A stretch of DNA of 64,000 nt, from contig DATGUN010000024.1 in the NCBI GenBank assembly GCA_035301285.1, forward strand, positions 36,209 through 100,208, written 5' to 3'. Under the pieces are notes generated by a model. The model ran no database searches, was not told the DNA's origin, and saw only the letters and a program-made list of their open reading frames with translations. Source of the DNA: DATGUN01 sp035301285 (GTDB lineage: Bacteria > Bacillota > Bacilli > Bacillales > Amphibacillaceae). The position numbers were made by a program, and so were the translations under genes. This document shows, piece after piece, positions 44,311-52,657 of the stretch; within the stretch, counting starts at the first letter, position 1; the number at the start of each line of letters is the position of its first letter.

Positions 44311-44613
44311 TTACCTGGAAAAATGCTTGATGACTTCAAGCAATTCATCGATCGCCGCATCACCTTCACCGGATTCCACTGCACTTGCGACACAATGCTT
44401 GGCATGTCTTTCTGCCACAGAAAACCCTACTTTTTTCAATGCCGCATTAATGGCACTGATCTGCATGAGAATATCTGCACAATAACGATCTTCGTCAACC
44501 ATCTTTTGAATACCACGTACTTGGCCTTCTATCCGTTTCAACCGATTCACTACAGACTGCTTTTCATCATCCGTCCTTGGAACGATGGGTTGGTCATGTA
44601 AAAATTCATCCAT
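44311..44613 (-). CDS. csoR: copper-sensing repressor CsoR
   Basis: A 100-residue all-helical repressor. The Cu(I) ligands Cys (in DRYCADIL), His and Cys (in RHAKHC) form the CsoR Cys-His-Cys site; RLKRIEGQVRGIQKM is the DNA-contact helix. Copper binding releases DNA. The ATG at 44613 follows AAAAGGAAGTGA; an in-frame GTG nine bases earlier is less likely. It heads the csoR-copA-copZ operon and has an operator 35 bases upstream. Confidence 0.93.
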   Translation of the reverse strand: MDEFLHDQPIVPRTDDEKQSVVNRLKRIEGQVRGIQKMVDEDRYCADILMQISAINAALKKVGFSVAERHAKHCVASAVESGEGDAAIDELLEVIKHFSR

Positions 44614-44646
44614 CACATTCACTTCCTTTTCGTTTCTAATTACACC

Positions 44647-44663
44647 ATACCCCTATAGGGTAT
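44647..44663. promoter_or_regulatory. CsoR operator of the csoR-copA-copZ operon
   Basis: ATACCCCTATAGGGTAT, a near-perfect palindrome of the CsoR type, lies between the promoter region and the csoR start. A related site precedes copB. Confidence 0.75.
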
Positions 44664-44764
44664 ATAAGTCAACAAAAATAATGGAGTAACGCTTAGCTAC
44701 CCCATCCGTTTCAACCTTTTCCCTTTATTAGCGAATATTCGATCACATTGATAGCATTACTCTT

Positions 44765-45274
44765 TCATTCCGTGCCATCAACTTTCCAATCCCACCAACT
44801 TTCTTTCTTCATGATAACATTATTATGCTTTGAATATTCTTTATCCCATCCGGGATTATCGTCATGTTCGGTAATATAAATGACAGCTCCCCATACATCA
44901 TCATCTTGAGACTTCCAACTGGATAAGCTATTAACATTGAATTCGGAAAACTGAAAGCCATCACCTTCATTGATCAAGAAAAAGGAAAATGTCTCCGGGT
45001 CACTTTCAAAATCCTTGTCATTACGCATACTGGAGCGGATTTTATTTTCTAATTCAATCGCAAATTTGTCTGTGAGATAATCACCGAGTTTGTCATCAAT
45101 ATCCGTCATGACCTGTTCCGCCTCATCAGCATCACTGAGCACATCACCATGCTCATATTCATTTGCAAAGTCTTTGATCGCTTCCATACCGCGTGCTTCC
45201 GCATTTTTATATTTATCCCCGCAACCACTTAAAAACAAAAGCGACAAACATGTGAATAGTATGAATTTACGCAT
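44765..45274 (-). CDS. putative lipoprotein of unknown function
   Basis: A 169-residue lipoprotein. MRKFILFTCLSLLFLSGC is the signal, with the lipobox cysteine at residue 18. The mature protein is acidic, helical in its first half and aromatic at the end (DNPGWDKEYSKHNN, WWDWKVDGTE). I do not recognise the family. GGAAGGA precedes the ATG chosen; an ATG three codons earlier is possible. Confidence 0.7.
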   Translation of the reverse strand: MRKFILFTCLSLLFLSGCGDKYKNAEARGMEAIKDFANEYEHGDVLSDADEAEQVMTDIDDKLGDYLTDKFAIELENKIRSSMRNDKDFESDPETFSFFLINEGDGFQFSEFNVNSLSSWKSQDDDVWGAVIYITEHDDNPGWDKEYSKHNNVIMKKESWWDWKVDGTE

Positions 45275-45301
45275 GTGTTTCATTCCTTCCAATACGTCAT
45301 A

Positions 45302-45832
45302 TTATCCTAGAAAAGCCGCACCATATAATAACGCCCCGATGACGACGTAAACAGGGCTGATTTTGAGTTTCTCCAAACAAATGAGTCCAACGATCCCGAT
45401 GATGGAAGTGTGAACCCAGCCAACACCTTCATAGGAATCAAAAAAGAACTCATATGTCATGACCCCTAATAACACAGCAATAACCGGACGGACGACTTTA
45501 GTCAGTCGTTTGACGCGTGGAGATTCCTTGTATTTCAGCAAAATGCTAAGAAGTGCAATCAACATGATGAGCGAAGGGGCTACAGATGCAAACAAACCAA
45601 TGCCGGCACCTAAAATACCTCCTTGATCGAATCCGATGAATGCTGCTAACTTTGTAGCAATTGGTCCAGGCAAACCATTTCCAAGTGCGACCATTTCACT
45701 ATATTCATGAGTTGTAAACCAACCATAGGTATCAACGACTTCTTTTTCGAGTAGTGGTATCGTAGCCGGACCGCCACCATAACCGAGCAGATTCGCTATA
45801 AAATTGGACCAGAATATTTTCAGGTATATCAT
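45302..45832 (-). CDS. chromate transporter, short-chain, second half
   Basis: A 176-residue CHR-domain protein with the N-terminal signature FWSNFIANLLGYGGGPATIP and five to six membrane segments. It is one half of a split ChrA; its ATG overlaps the stop of the other half by four bases. Paired short CHR proteins act together, with opposite topology, to export chromate. It may also transport other oxyanions. Confidence 0.88.
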   Translation of the reverse strand: MIYLKIFWSNFIANLLGYGGGPATIPLLEKEVVDTYGWFTTHEYSEMVALGNGLPGPIATKLAAFIGFDQGGILGAGIGLFASVAPSLIMLIALLSILLKYKESPRVKRLTKVVRPVIAVLLGVMTYEFFFDSYEGVGWVHTSIIGIVGLICLEKLKISPVYVVIGALLYGAAFLG

Positions 45833-46431
45833 CGATCACTCACCTGCTTCCGCTCCTCTTTAGGCTTTATGAGAAGTGCAGCTGCAATCAATCCAACTAT
45901 CAAAATAGCAGGATGAATTCCGAGCACCTCCATAAACACAACACTGCCTCCTATAAAAAGAATAGTAGATAGCCAACCAAGTGACGTTTTGGATTTTTTC
46001 ACAAAATCCCAAGCCAAAACACCGATCATGACACCCGCAATGGGCAGGACACCTTTTGACATACCTTGTACCCACGGTTTATCTTTATATGCATTGAGCG
46101 TCGTAAGCAGAAGAATCATCAGTAACGCCGTCGGTATAACAGTTGCTATAAGCGCATTCAGCAGTCCTTTCATCCCAGCCAGCCGGTACCCGATATATCC
46201 GGACAATTTTGTATTGATGGGACCTGGCAAGGTATTTGCAAGTGCAAGGATATCGGAAAACTCATCATCATCCATCCATCTATATGTTACTACAACTTCC
46301 TTATGCATCAATGGAATGGCAGATAATCCACCACCGTATCCCAGCATACCAGCCCGAAAAAATGCCATGAAAATATCTCGTTGTCGCAAACTATCACGTT
46401 CCTTCTCATTTAACACTACTTGATATGTCAT
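45829..46431 (-). CDS. chromate transporter, short-chain, first half
   Basis: A 200-residue CHR-domain protein with the signature FFRAGMLGYGGGLSAIPLM and about six membrane segments, partner of the following gene. No Shine-Dalgarno site precedes the ATG at 46431; a TTG at codon 15 has AAGGAACG upstream and could be the true start, which would trim a charged head. Confidence 0.85.
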   Translation of the reverse strand: MTYQVVLNEKERDSLRQRDIFMAFFRAGMLGYGGGLSAIPLMHKEVVVTYRWMDDDEFSDILALANTLPGPINTKLSGYIGYRLAGMKGLLNALIATVIPTALLMILLLTTLNAYKDKPWVQGMSKGVLPIAGVMIGVLAWDFVKKSKTSLGWLSTILFIGGSVVFMEVLGIHPAILIVGLIAAALLIKPKEERKQVSDR

Positions 46432-46521
46432 ACTAAACTAGGTTTTCACTAATGTCTCATATAATTTACTCTTATGACATAAAATACAGTATCCTATTGT
46501 CAGTTCATTCTATAAAAAAAG

Positions 46522-46571
46522 CCTTTATAATGGTTGGTATGGCAGTCACCTATCCAAATCCAACATAAAGG
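46522..46571. repeat. 50-base imperfect hairpin
   Basis: CCTTTAT...GGTTGG..TGG on the left pairs with CC.TCCAAATCC...ATAAAGG on the right around a CAGTCA loop. No T-run follows. It lies upstream of the chromate transporter pair and before the second 51-bp array; role unknown. Confidence 0.4.
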
Positions 46572-46659
46572 GGAAAACTCATGGACAAGTCTACATGAAA
46601 AACATCTTTTACACAATGTTTAGTTTCTATCAATCTGAAGCTCACTATCATGAATGTGA

Positions 46660-46915
46660 TTTGTACCTAATTAATCGACTCCCAAGCTCATTGTTTTGTT
46701 ACAAATTTGATTTGTACCTAATTAATCGACTCCCAAGCTCTTTATCTTGATACAAATTTATCTTGTACCTAATTAACCGATGCCGATGCTCTTTATTTTG
46801 ATACAAATTTGATTTGTACCTAATTAATCGACTCTCTAGCTCTTTATCTTGATACAAATTTATTTTGTACCTAAATAACCGATGCCGATGCTCCTTATCT
46901 TGATACAAATCCGAT
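46660..46915. repeat. second 51-bp repeat array, five units
   Basis: TTTGTACCTAATTAA or a close variant recurs at 46660, 46711, 46762, 46813 and 46864, again exactly 51 bases apart. After the first unit, two subtypes alternate: those centred on CGACTC..AAGCTC and those centred on CGATGCCGATGCTC, giving a 102-base higher-order period. Unit edges read TACAAAT-ttg-ATTTGTA, a perfect inverted pair. The array ends TGATACAAATCCGAT, identical to the end of the 7395 array. The minus strand is open as 17-residue peptide repeats (LYQDKE...RLIRYK), without a credible gene start. Confidence 0.92.
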
Positions 46916-47186
46916 TGACGTCAGGATCTGCTCTTTTAAAAAGCAGGTGTGTCGCCGGAAGACGGAAACACCTGCCTTATAAAGCAATACGTTTTTCAAA
47001 GAGGGACACGCTTCTCCCTACTGAATTTCAGTTGCACGAACACGAGCCATTACTGGTTGTTATCCCACTCACAATCCTTGGGTTATCGCGAGCCATTTAA
47101 GTGGGTGTTTTACGATGACAGAATCTACTCATGCGACTCTACGATTGCGTCATATCAATCGCCAGTTACACTAAACCAGCTATCAA
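46916..47186. other. intergenic region with hairpins, no supported gene
   Basis: GCAGGTGT (about 46943) pairs with ACACCTGC (about 46968), and CCCACT/AGTGGG form another pair further on. Short open frames exist on both strands but without homology or ribosome sites I trust. It could be the relic of an insertion. Confidence 0.4.
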
Positions 47187-48974
47187 TTACCCTTGATGTT
47201 TCGCTAAAAAATCAAGCATCATGGTGTAAACCTTAATTTCATTTTCTTTTTTCGAAAATCCGTGACCTTCATCATTCATGACATAATATTCGACGTCACG
47301 TCCCGCTTCCTCCAATTTATGAACGATTTGATCCGATTCTTTTTTGACGACACGCGGATCTTTTGCCCCTTGGATGACAAGCATCGGTTTGACCATGCCA
47401 TCAAGATAAGTGACTGGGGAATCTTTGATGAAGCGCTCTTTATCACGTACTGGATCGCCAACCCACCGTTCCATGATCGGCTTCCAATGATCGGGTACGG
47501 ATTCAACAAATGAGAATAGATCAGATGGCCCGAAAATATCTACTACGGCCTTAAAATATTCGGCATGACGGCCATGTAAAAGAAGTGACATATACCCACC
47601 ATAACTGCCGCCAACCAGAAACAATTTATCCCGATCTGTTATATTGTTATCAAATAGCCATTCAATCCCGTGGACACAATCCAGTCTAGGCCCCTCGCCC
47701 CAATCCTGTTCGACCAAGGTGACAAACGTCGAACCATACCCTGTCGAGCCACGGAAGTTTGGTGCAAATATAGTATATCCGCGATTAAGAAAAGCTTGGA
47801 ACATCGAGCGATATGTCTTCCGTTCCGCTGCCTGTGGTCCGCCGTGCGGCCAGAAGATCGTATGTCCATTATCATTTTCCGGCAATGCTTTAAATAATAA
47901 CGCCTCTATATTCATTCCATCATATGATTGATATGATACGACATCCGGCTCGACCATATCATCTTTGGAAACGCCTAATACATTATTGTTCGTCAACTGC
48001 TTCCAATTGGCATTCCCTTCTGAATAAAAAATATTCATCGGTGTTGTTCCACTGGTTGCCAACATATAGACCGCACCAGATTCGGCAACATGGATTTTAT
48101 CAATGACATCAGAAGGTGTGTCAATGACATCTATCATATCTTCTTTCACATCGTAACGGTACAATGCATCACCGACGCCTTTTTCGGTTGTCACATAAAA
48201 CTTATGATCCCGTTTATGATATGTCAGTGAGGTTATCGTTTCATCCTCTATTTGTAAAACTTCGGAAAATGTTTTGGTATGTAAATCGAACATCGCAACG
48301 TAACTGTACTCACTCTCATAATTCGTCACAAAGTAAACAACATCATCGATCATAACAGCGTCAGTTACCGTGTGGATTTTTTCGGGATCAGGTACGAGCG
48401 GATACGATTCATCGCCTACTTTGACAAAACCTGATATATACGTATTCGCGAACATTTGCATGAATACAAATGCGTTTTCATCTTTCGAAATAGCCGCCAA
48501 ATAGGTCGGTGAGATAACACCTTTATGGATCAATTTATCCGTCCCATCTGTTAAATCACGTACACGCGTATCCATGAAAGACGGATTATCTTTAGACGTC
48601 AAATAATAAAGCCGCTCACCATCTTCACTCAATTCAGCATAAAAGTATTTTTCATCTTTCTGACCTGTAATAAGTTCCTGTGGCAATCCTCCGTCATAAG
48701 ACAAAGCATAAATTTGATGATTCTCATCCCCATCACGGTCAAACCCTGCAAGGACATAACGTTTCTCATCATCAATTTTAATAAAACTGCACGTTTCTTC
48801 GCTATGGGCAAATAGATAAGGATAAGTGCCCGGCAAATCCATAGCCCAAAGATTCATCTTCCCATTTAAGTTAGAACTGAAAATAAGCCGCCCCTCATCT
48901 TTGCTGACTGCAAAATCAGTAATGGCATACGTACGAAAAAATTGTTCTACTGTCGGTTTTGGAAATTGTATCAT
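47187..48974 (-). CDS. S9-family prolyl oligopeptidase-like peptidase
   Basis: A 595-residue serine peptidase: an N-terminal beta-propeller (about 20-340) that filters substrates and a C-terminal alpha/beta hydrolase. The nucleophile lies in GGSYGGYMS, the acid in GAKDPRV and the base His in DEGHGFSKKEN. It would act on short peptides as an acylaminoacyl- or dipeptidyl-peptidase. No signal peptide, so cytoplasmic. The start at 48974 has GAGGGGG upstream; longer in-frame starts lack a site. Confidence 0.9.
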   Translation of the reverse strand: MIQFPKPTVEQFFRTYAITDFAVSKDEGRLIFSSNLNGKMNLWAMDLPGTYPYLFAHSEETCSFIKIDDEKRYVLAGFDRDGDENHQIYALSYDGGLPQELITGQKDEKYFYAELSEDGERLYYLTSKDNPSFMDTRVRDLTDGTDKLIHKGVISPTYLAAISKDENAFVFMQMFANTYISGFVKVGDESYPLVPDPEKIHTVTDAVMIDDVVYFVTNYESEYSYVAMFDLHTKTFSEVLQIEDETITSLTYHKRDHKFYVTTEKGVGDALYRYDVKEDMIDVIDTPSDVIDKIHVAESGAVYMLATSGTTPMNIFYSEGNANWKQLTNNNVLGVSKDDMVEPDVVSYQSYDGMNIEALLFKALPENDNGHTIFWPHGGPQAAERKTYRSMFQAFLNRGYTIFAPNFRGSTGYGSTFVTLVEQDWGEGPRLDCVHGIEWLFDNNITDRDKLFLVGGSYGGYMSLLLHGRHAEYFKAVVDIFGPSDLFSFVESVPDHWKPIMERWVGDPVRDKERFIKDSPVTYLDGMVKPMLVIQGAKDPRVVKKESDQIVHKLEEAGRDVEYYVMNDEGHGFSKKENEIKVYTMMLDFLAKHQG

Positions 48975-49072
48975 CATATTCCCCCTCATATAATTTGTCA
49001 CGTCACTCTCCACAATGATGTTCAAGAATTGAACTTGGATTCACCTTGATCATCATTCCACATAATCATATA

Positions 49073-50452
49073 TCAATCCAACGGTAGCGTGACACAAAAC
49101 GTAGATCCTTTGCCCAACGTACTTTCAACGGTTACAGTCCCATCATGTAATGCGACAATCCGTTTCACGATGGAAAGGCCCAGTCCGGTACTTTTATCAG
49201 TCCGTGTCCGAGCTTTATCCACTTTATAAAACCGCTCAAACAATTGCGCGATATGTTGCTCATCAATGCCGATCCCAGTATCGGCAACACAAACTTCGAT
49301 TTCATGGTTGTGCTTTTTCAGACGAACTTCAATCGTACCACCTTGATCAGTATAACGTATAGCATTCGTCATTAAATTCATCCACACTTGCTGGAGCAAT
49401 TTTGAATCACCGACAATATAGGCATCTTCGAGATCCATCTCCACTGTCAGATCTTTGTTGCGCCATTGCCATTCAGTTGTTGAAATAACCTCTTTCAACT
49501 GGTTTTTTACATTGAATTTTATACGCTTATCCTGATTTTTATCATTATCGAGAAATGATAATGTGAGTAACTGTTTACTGAGTGAGGAAAGTCTCACACT
49601 TTCCTTTTCAATGATCGATAAATAATGTTCCCGCTCCTCTTTTGTCAGGTTATCTTCCCTTAAAGCCTGTGAAAAACCCTGTATAGATGTTAAAGGGGAC
49701 TGGATTTCATGCGATACATTTGAAACAAACTCCTGTCTTTTTTCCTCGTTCAATGCTAGGTTATCGCTCATTTTTTGAAAATCGTGTGCCAGCCTGCCAA
49801 ATTCATCACGTCGATTCGTCCGAAGTTTAATATGATAATTCCCATTGGCAATTTTTCGTGTTGCTGTTGTAAGCGACTTGATGGGTTTAACGATAAAACG
49901 GGTACTTGTGACAACAAATAAAAAGCAAATCAGCAACGTCAATATCAAAAGCACCGCCAAGAATACCCGCATTTCACCAAATTGTTTGCTTGTGTCTTGC
50001 CGCACAAACAAAGCATATACATCATCATCGACGTGAACGGGAACCCCGATCGTGTTCACCAATTCATTGTCGTAAAAGCCGGTAATGAAAAGCTTCCAAG
50101 GGAAATTCCGGATACCATGATATATCTCCCCGTCCAAGACCTTTTGGACATCCGTTTCATCAATATGTTCAGTACGAAAAGAACCCCCATAAGATGTTTC
50201 TGTCCCGTCCGGTGCAATCAAATAATATTGGTGCCCGAATTCTGCCATATCCGATAAATACGATTGAATGGACTGATCGCGATGTTCCTCAAAAACGTCT
50301 GCCGTTTTTTTGGCAATCTCGGTCACCTTTTCGTCATTTTCAGACTTTAAATAATACTGATAGTAGACGTTTGATGCAACAAAAGCTAAAAGTGCTCCGG
50401 CAACAACGATGATCATTGTAATGACAATGATTCTTACATATAATGTGCGCAT
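49073..50452 (-). CDS. hssS: HssS-like haem-sensing histidine kinase
   Basis: A 459-residue kinase. Two membrane segments (about 4-25 and 162-184) enclose an extracellular domain of about 135 residues with GIRNFPWKLFITGFYDN, closely matching staphylococcal HssS (GIKDKPFALFVTGFFDN). HAMP, the H-box SNVSHEIQSPLTS and the ATPase boxes follow intact. HssS detects haem excess and drives HrtAB export. GGGGGATT sets the start at 50452. No hrtAB genes lie in the window. Confidence 0.82.
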   Translation of the reverse strand: MRTLYVRIIVITMIIVVAGALLAFVASNVYYQYYLKSENDEKVTEIAKKTADVFEEHRDQSIQSYLSDMAEFGHQYYLIAPDGTETSYGGSFRTEHIDETDVQKVLDGEIYHGIRNFPWKLFITGFYDNELVNTIGVPVHVDDDVYALFVRQDTSKQFGEMRVFLAVLLILTLLICFLFVVTSTRFIVKPIKSLTTATRKIANGNYHIKLRTNRRDEFGRLAHDFQKMSDNLALNEEKRQEFVSNVSHEIQSPLTSIQGFSQALREDNLTKEEREHYLSIIEKESVRLSSLSKQLLTLSFLDNDKNQDKRIKFNVKNQLKEVISTTEWQWRNKDLTVEMDLEDAYIVGDSKLLQQVWMNLMTNAIRYTDQGGTIEVRLKKHNHEIEVCVADTGIGIDEQHIAQLFERFYKVDKARTRTDKSTGLGLSIVKRIVALHDGTVTVESTLGKGSTFCVTLPLD

Positions 50453-50516
50453 GATTGGAATCCCCCGATATCGACGATACATCTCGTTGTGGATCGTTAT
50501 GGAAGCACCGGAATGG

Positions 50517-51197
50517 TCAAGGTCTATTTTTGACTACGAGTTTATATCCCAATCCACGTGCTGTTTGAATGGTAAAACCGTATTTTTCATCACGGAAGCG
50601 CTCGCGAAGTCTCTTGATATGTACATCCACTGTACGCTCCTTCCCTGTGTAACTTCCACCCCATACAAGTGAAATCAATTGCTCCCTGGAGAAAATACGA
50701 TCTGGATAACTTGCCAATTGGGCAAGCAACTCAAACTCTTTCAGCGGGAGGATAACAGTCTTTCCATTGCATTCCACTTCATAACTTATCCTATTCACAA
50801 CTGTGTTCCCTATATGAATCTTTTCAGTATTGATTAATTGAAACCTGCGTAACAATGCTTGGATCCGGAATAATACTTCCTTGGGTTCAAAGGGTTTAAC
50901 AACATAATCATCTGTGCCTGATTGATATGCTTTTTCCTTATCATTGATTTCCCCTTTGGCTGTCAACATGAGGACGGGTATATCATATACCGAGCGAATT
51001 TCTTCACAAAGTTGATACCCATCCATGTTTGGCATCATAATATCAACGATGGCAAGATGTATGTCTTCTTTTTCCAAGACTTTCAGTGCTTCCTCGCCAT
51101 CAGCCGCCTCCAAAACACGGTAACTCTCCCGGTGCAGATAAAATTGCAACAATTCGCGGATATGTGGATCATCATCCACTACCAGTATCGTATTCAA
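50517..51197 (-). CDS. hssR: HssR-like response regulator
   Basis: A 226-residue OmpR-type regulator. The receiver has Asp50-region VDIMMPNMDGYQLC and the HssR-like KEKAYQSGTDDYVVKPFE; the DNA-binding part ends RTVDVHIKRLRERF. A TTG at 51197 is the best start, five bases after GGGGGGAG. It precedes hssS by 65 bases in one operon. Its targets are expected to be haem exporters located elsewhere. Confidence 0.82.
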   Translation of the reverse strand: MNTILVVDDDPHIRELLQFYLHRESYRVLEAADGEEALKVLEKEDIHLAIVDIMMPNMDGYQLCEEIRSVYDIPVLMLTAKGEINDKEKAYQSGTDDYVVKPFEPKEVLFRIQALLRRFQLINTEKIHIGNTVVNRISYEVECNGKTVILPLKEFELLAQLASYPDRIFSREQLISLVWGGSYTGKERTVDVHIKRLRERFRDEKYGFTIQTARGLGYKLVVKNRP

Positions 51198-51229
51198 GGC
51201 CACTCCCCCCAAAACTTCAATATTAACAT

Positions 51230-51258
51230 AAAGAGCTACCCATCATATAAGAGTAGCT
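51230..51258 (-). terminator. terminator of glmM
   Basis: On the minus strand GAGCTAC and GTAGCTC form the stem, followed by TTTATG, right past the glmM stop. Confidence 0.6.
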
Positions 51259-51265
51259 CCCTTTC

Positions 51266-52612
51266 TCAGTCTTCCATTCCTAATACATCCGTAATAACGG
51301 CAGCTACTTGGTCGGCGTATTGCTCGCATTTTTCTTTTGTAGCCGCTTCGACCATGACCCTGACAAGTGGTTCTGTACCAGAAGGTCGAACAAGAACGCG
51401 TCCATTTCCGTCCATTTCGGCTTCCACTTCATCGATTTCCTCTTGTATACGCGGATTATTCATGGCACGATATTTATCGATCACTTTCACATTTTTCAAT
51501 ACTTGAGGATATAACGTCATTTCCCCTGCCAATTCAGATAGCGGTTTATTCGTGTCTTTCATGATGTTGATAAGTTGTAGAGCCGAGAGCAACCCGTCCC
51601 CGGTAGTACTATAATCGAGAAAAATGATATGGCCTGATTGTTCGCCTCCGAGATTATATCCCCCGTTACGCATTTCTTCCATGACATAACGATCACCTAC
51701 GGATGTTTTATCACTTGTCATACCATGTTCTTCAAGAGCTTTATAAAACCCTATATTGCTCATGACTGTCGATACAACTGTATTCTTATTCAAGAACCCT
51801 TTCTCGTTCATATACTTACCACATACATAGAGAATCTGATCCCCATCGATAATGTCTCCATTTTCATCCACGGCAATCAGCCTGTCACCATCTCCGTCAA
51901 ATGCAAGTCCTATATCAGCCTTATTTTCAACAACAAAAGCTTGCAATGTTTCTGGATGTGTCGACCCGACCCCATCATTGATATTCAATCCATTTGGCGA
52001 AGAGCCCATGGTGAGGATATCAGCTTCCAGATCGGCCAATAAATGTCTGGCTAAAGCAGATGTTGCTCCATGTGCACAGTCAACAGCAATTTTCAGACCA
52101 TCAAAATCATTATCAATAGTATCTTTTAAAAACGATAGATACTTTTGTCCGCCTTCAAAGTAATCATTGACAATCCCTACATCTGCACCTGTAGGGCGTG
52201 GCAATGTGTCCTCGGCAGCAAGCAATTCCTCGATTTCATTTTCTTGTTCGTCCGACAGTTTGAAACCATCGGAACCAAAAAATTTAATGCCGTTATCTTC
52301 TACCGGATTATGTGAGGCGGAAATCATAATACCAGCCTGGGCATTAACCGCTTTTGTCAAATAAGCGACACCCGGTGTGGATATGACACCCAAGCGCATC
52401 ACTTCCGTACCATTCGATAACAATCCGGCGACCAAGGCGCCTTCCAACATTTGACCCGAAATACGTGTATCCCTGCCGATAAGGACTTTTGGCTTTTGGG
52501 CATTTCGCGTTAATACATATCCTCCAAGTCGACCAAGTCTAAACGCGAGCTCCGGTGTCAGATCTTTATTTGCGACACCTCTTACACCATCTGTGCCAAA
52601 ATACTTTACCAT
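51266..52612 (-). CDS. glmM: phosphoglucosamine mutase
   Basis: A 448-residue enzyme converting glucosamine-6-phosphate to glucosamine-1-phosphate for UDP-GlcNAc and the cell wall. The phosphoserine loop is ISASHNPVEDNG (about residues 98-109), the metal loop is FDGDGDR, and RPSGTEPLVRVMVEA binds the phosphate at the end. Third gene of the conserved cdaA-cdaR-glmM operon. The usual next gene, glmS, is missing; hssR follows instead. Confidence 0.96.
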   Translation of the reverse strand: MVKYFGTDGVRGVANKDLTPELAFRLGRLGGYVLTRNAQKPKVLIGRDTRISGQMLEGALVAGLLSNGTEVMRLGVISTPGVAYLTKAVNAQAGIMISASHNPVEDNGIKFFGSDGFKLSDEQENEIEELLAAEDTLPRPTGADVGIVNDYFEGGQKYLSFLKDTIDNDFDGLKIAVDCAHGATSALARHLLADLEADILTMGSSPNGLNINDGVGSTHPETLQAFVVENKADIGLAFDGDGDRLIAVDENGDIIDGDQILYVCGKYMNEKGFLNKNTVVSTVMSNIGFYKALEEHGMTSDKTSVGDRYVMEEMRNGGYNLGGEQSGHIIFLDYSTTGDGLLSALQLINIMKDTNKPLSELAGEMTLYPQVLKNVKVIDKYRAMNNPRIQEEIDEVEAEMDGNGRVLVRPSGTEPLVRVMVEAATKEKCEQYADQVAAVITDVLGMED

Positions 52613-52657
52613 GTCGTACCCTCCCCTAAAAACCTATAAAGTAGTTCATTCAGTGAA

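Noticed and set aside
46699..46908. Open frame of 17-residue repeats (LYQDKE..RLIRYK) as a repeat protein
   Set aside because: It is open only because 51 is a multiple of three. There is no ribosome site, and the sister array gives unrelated peptides, so coding is not what is conserved.
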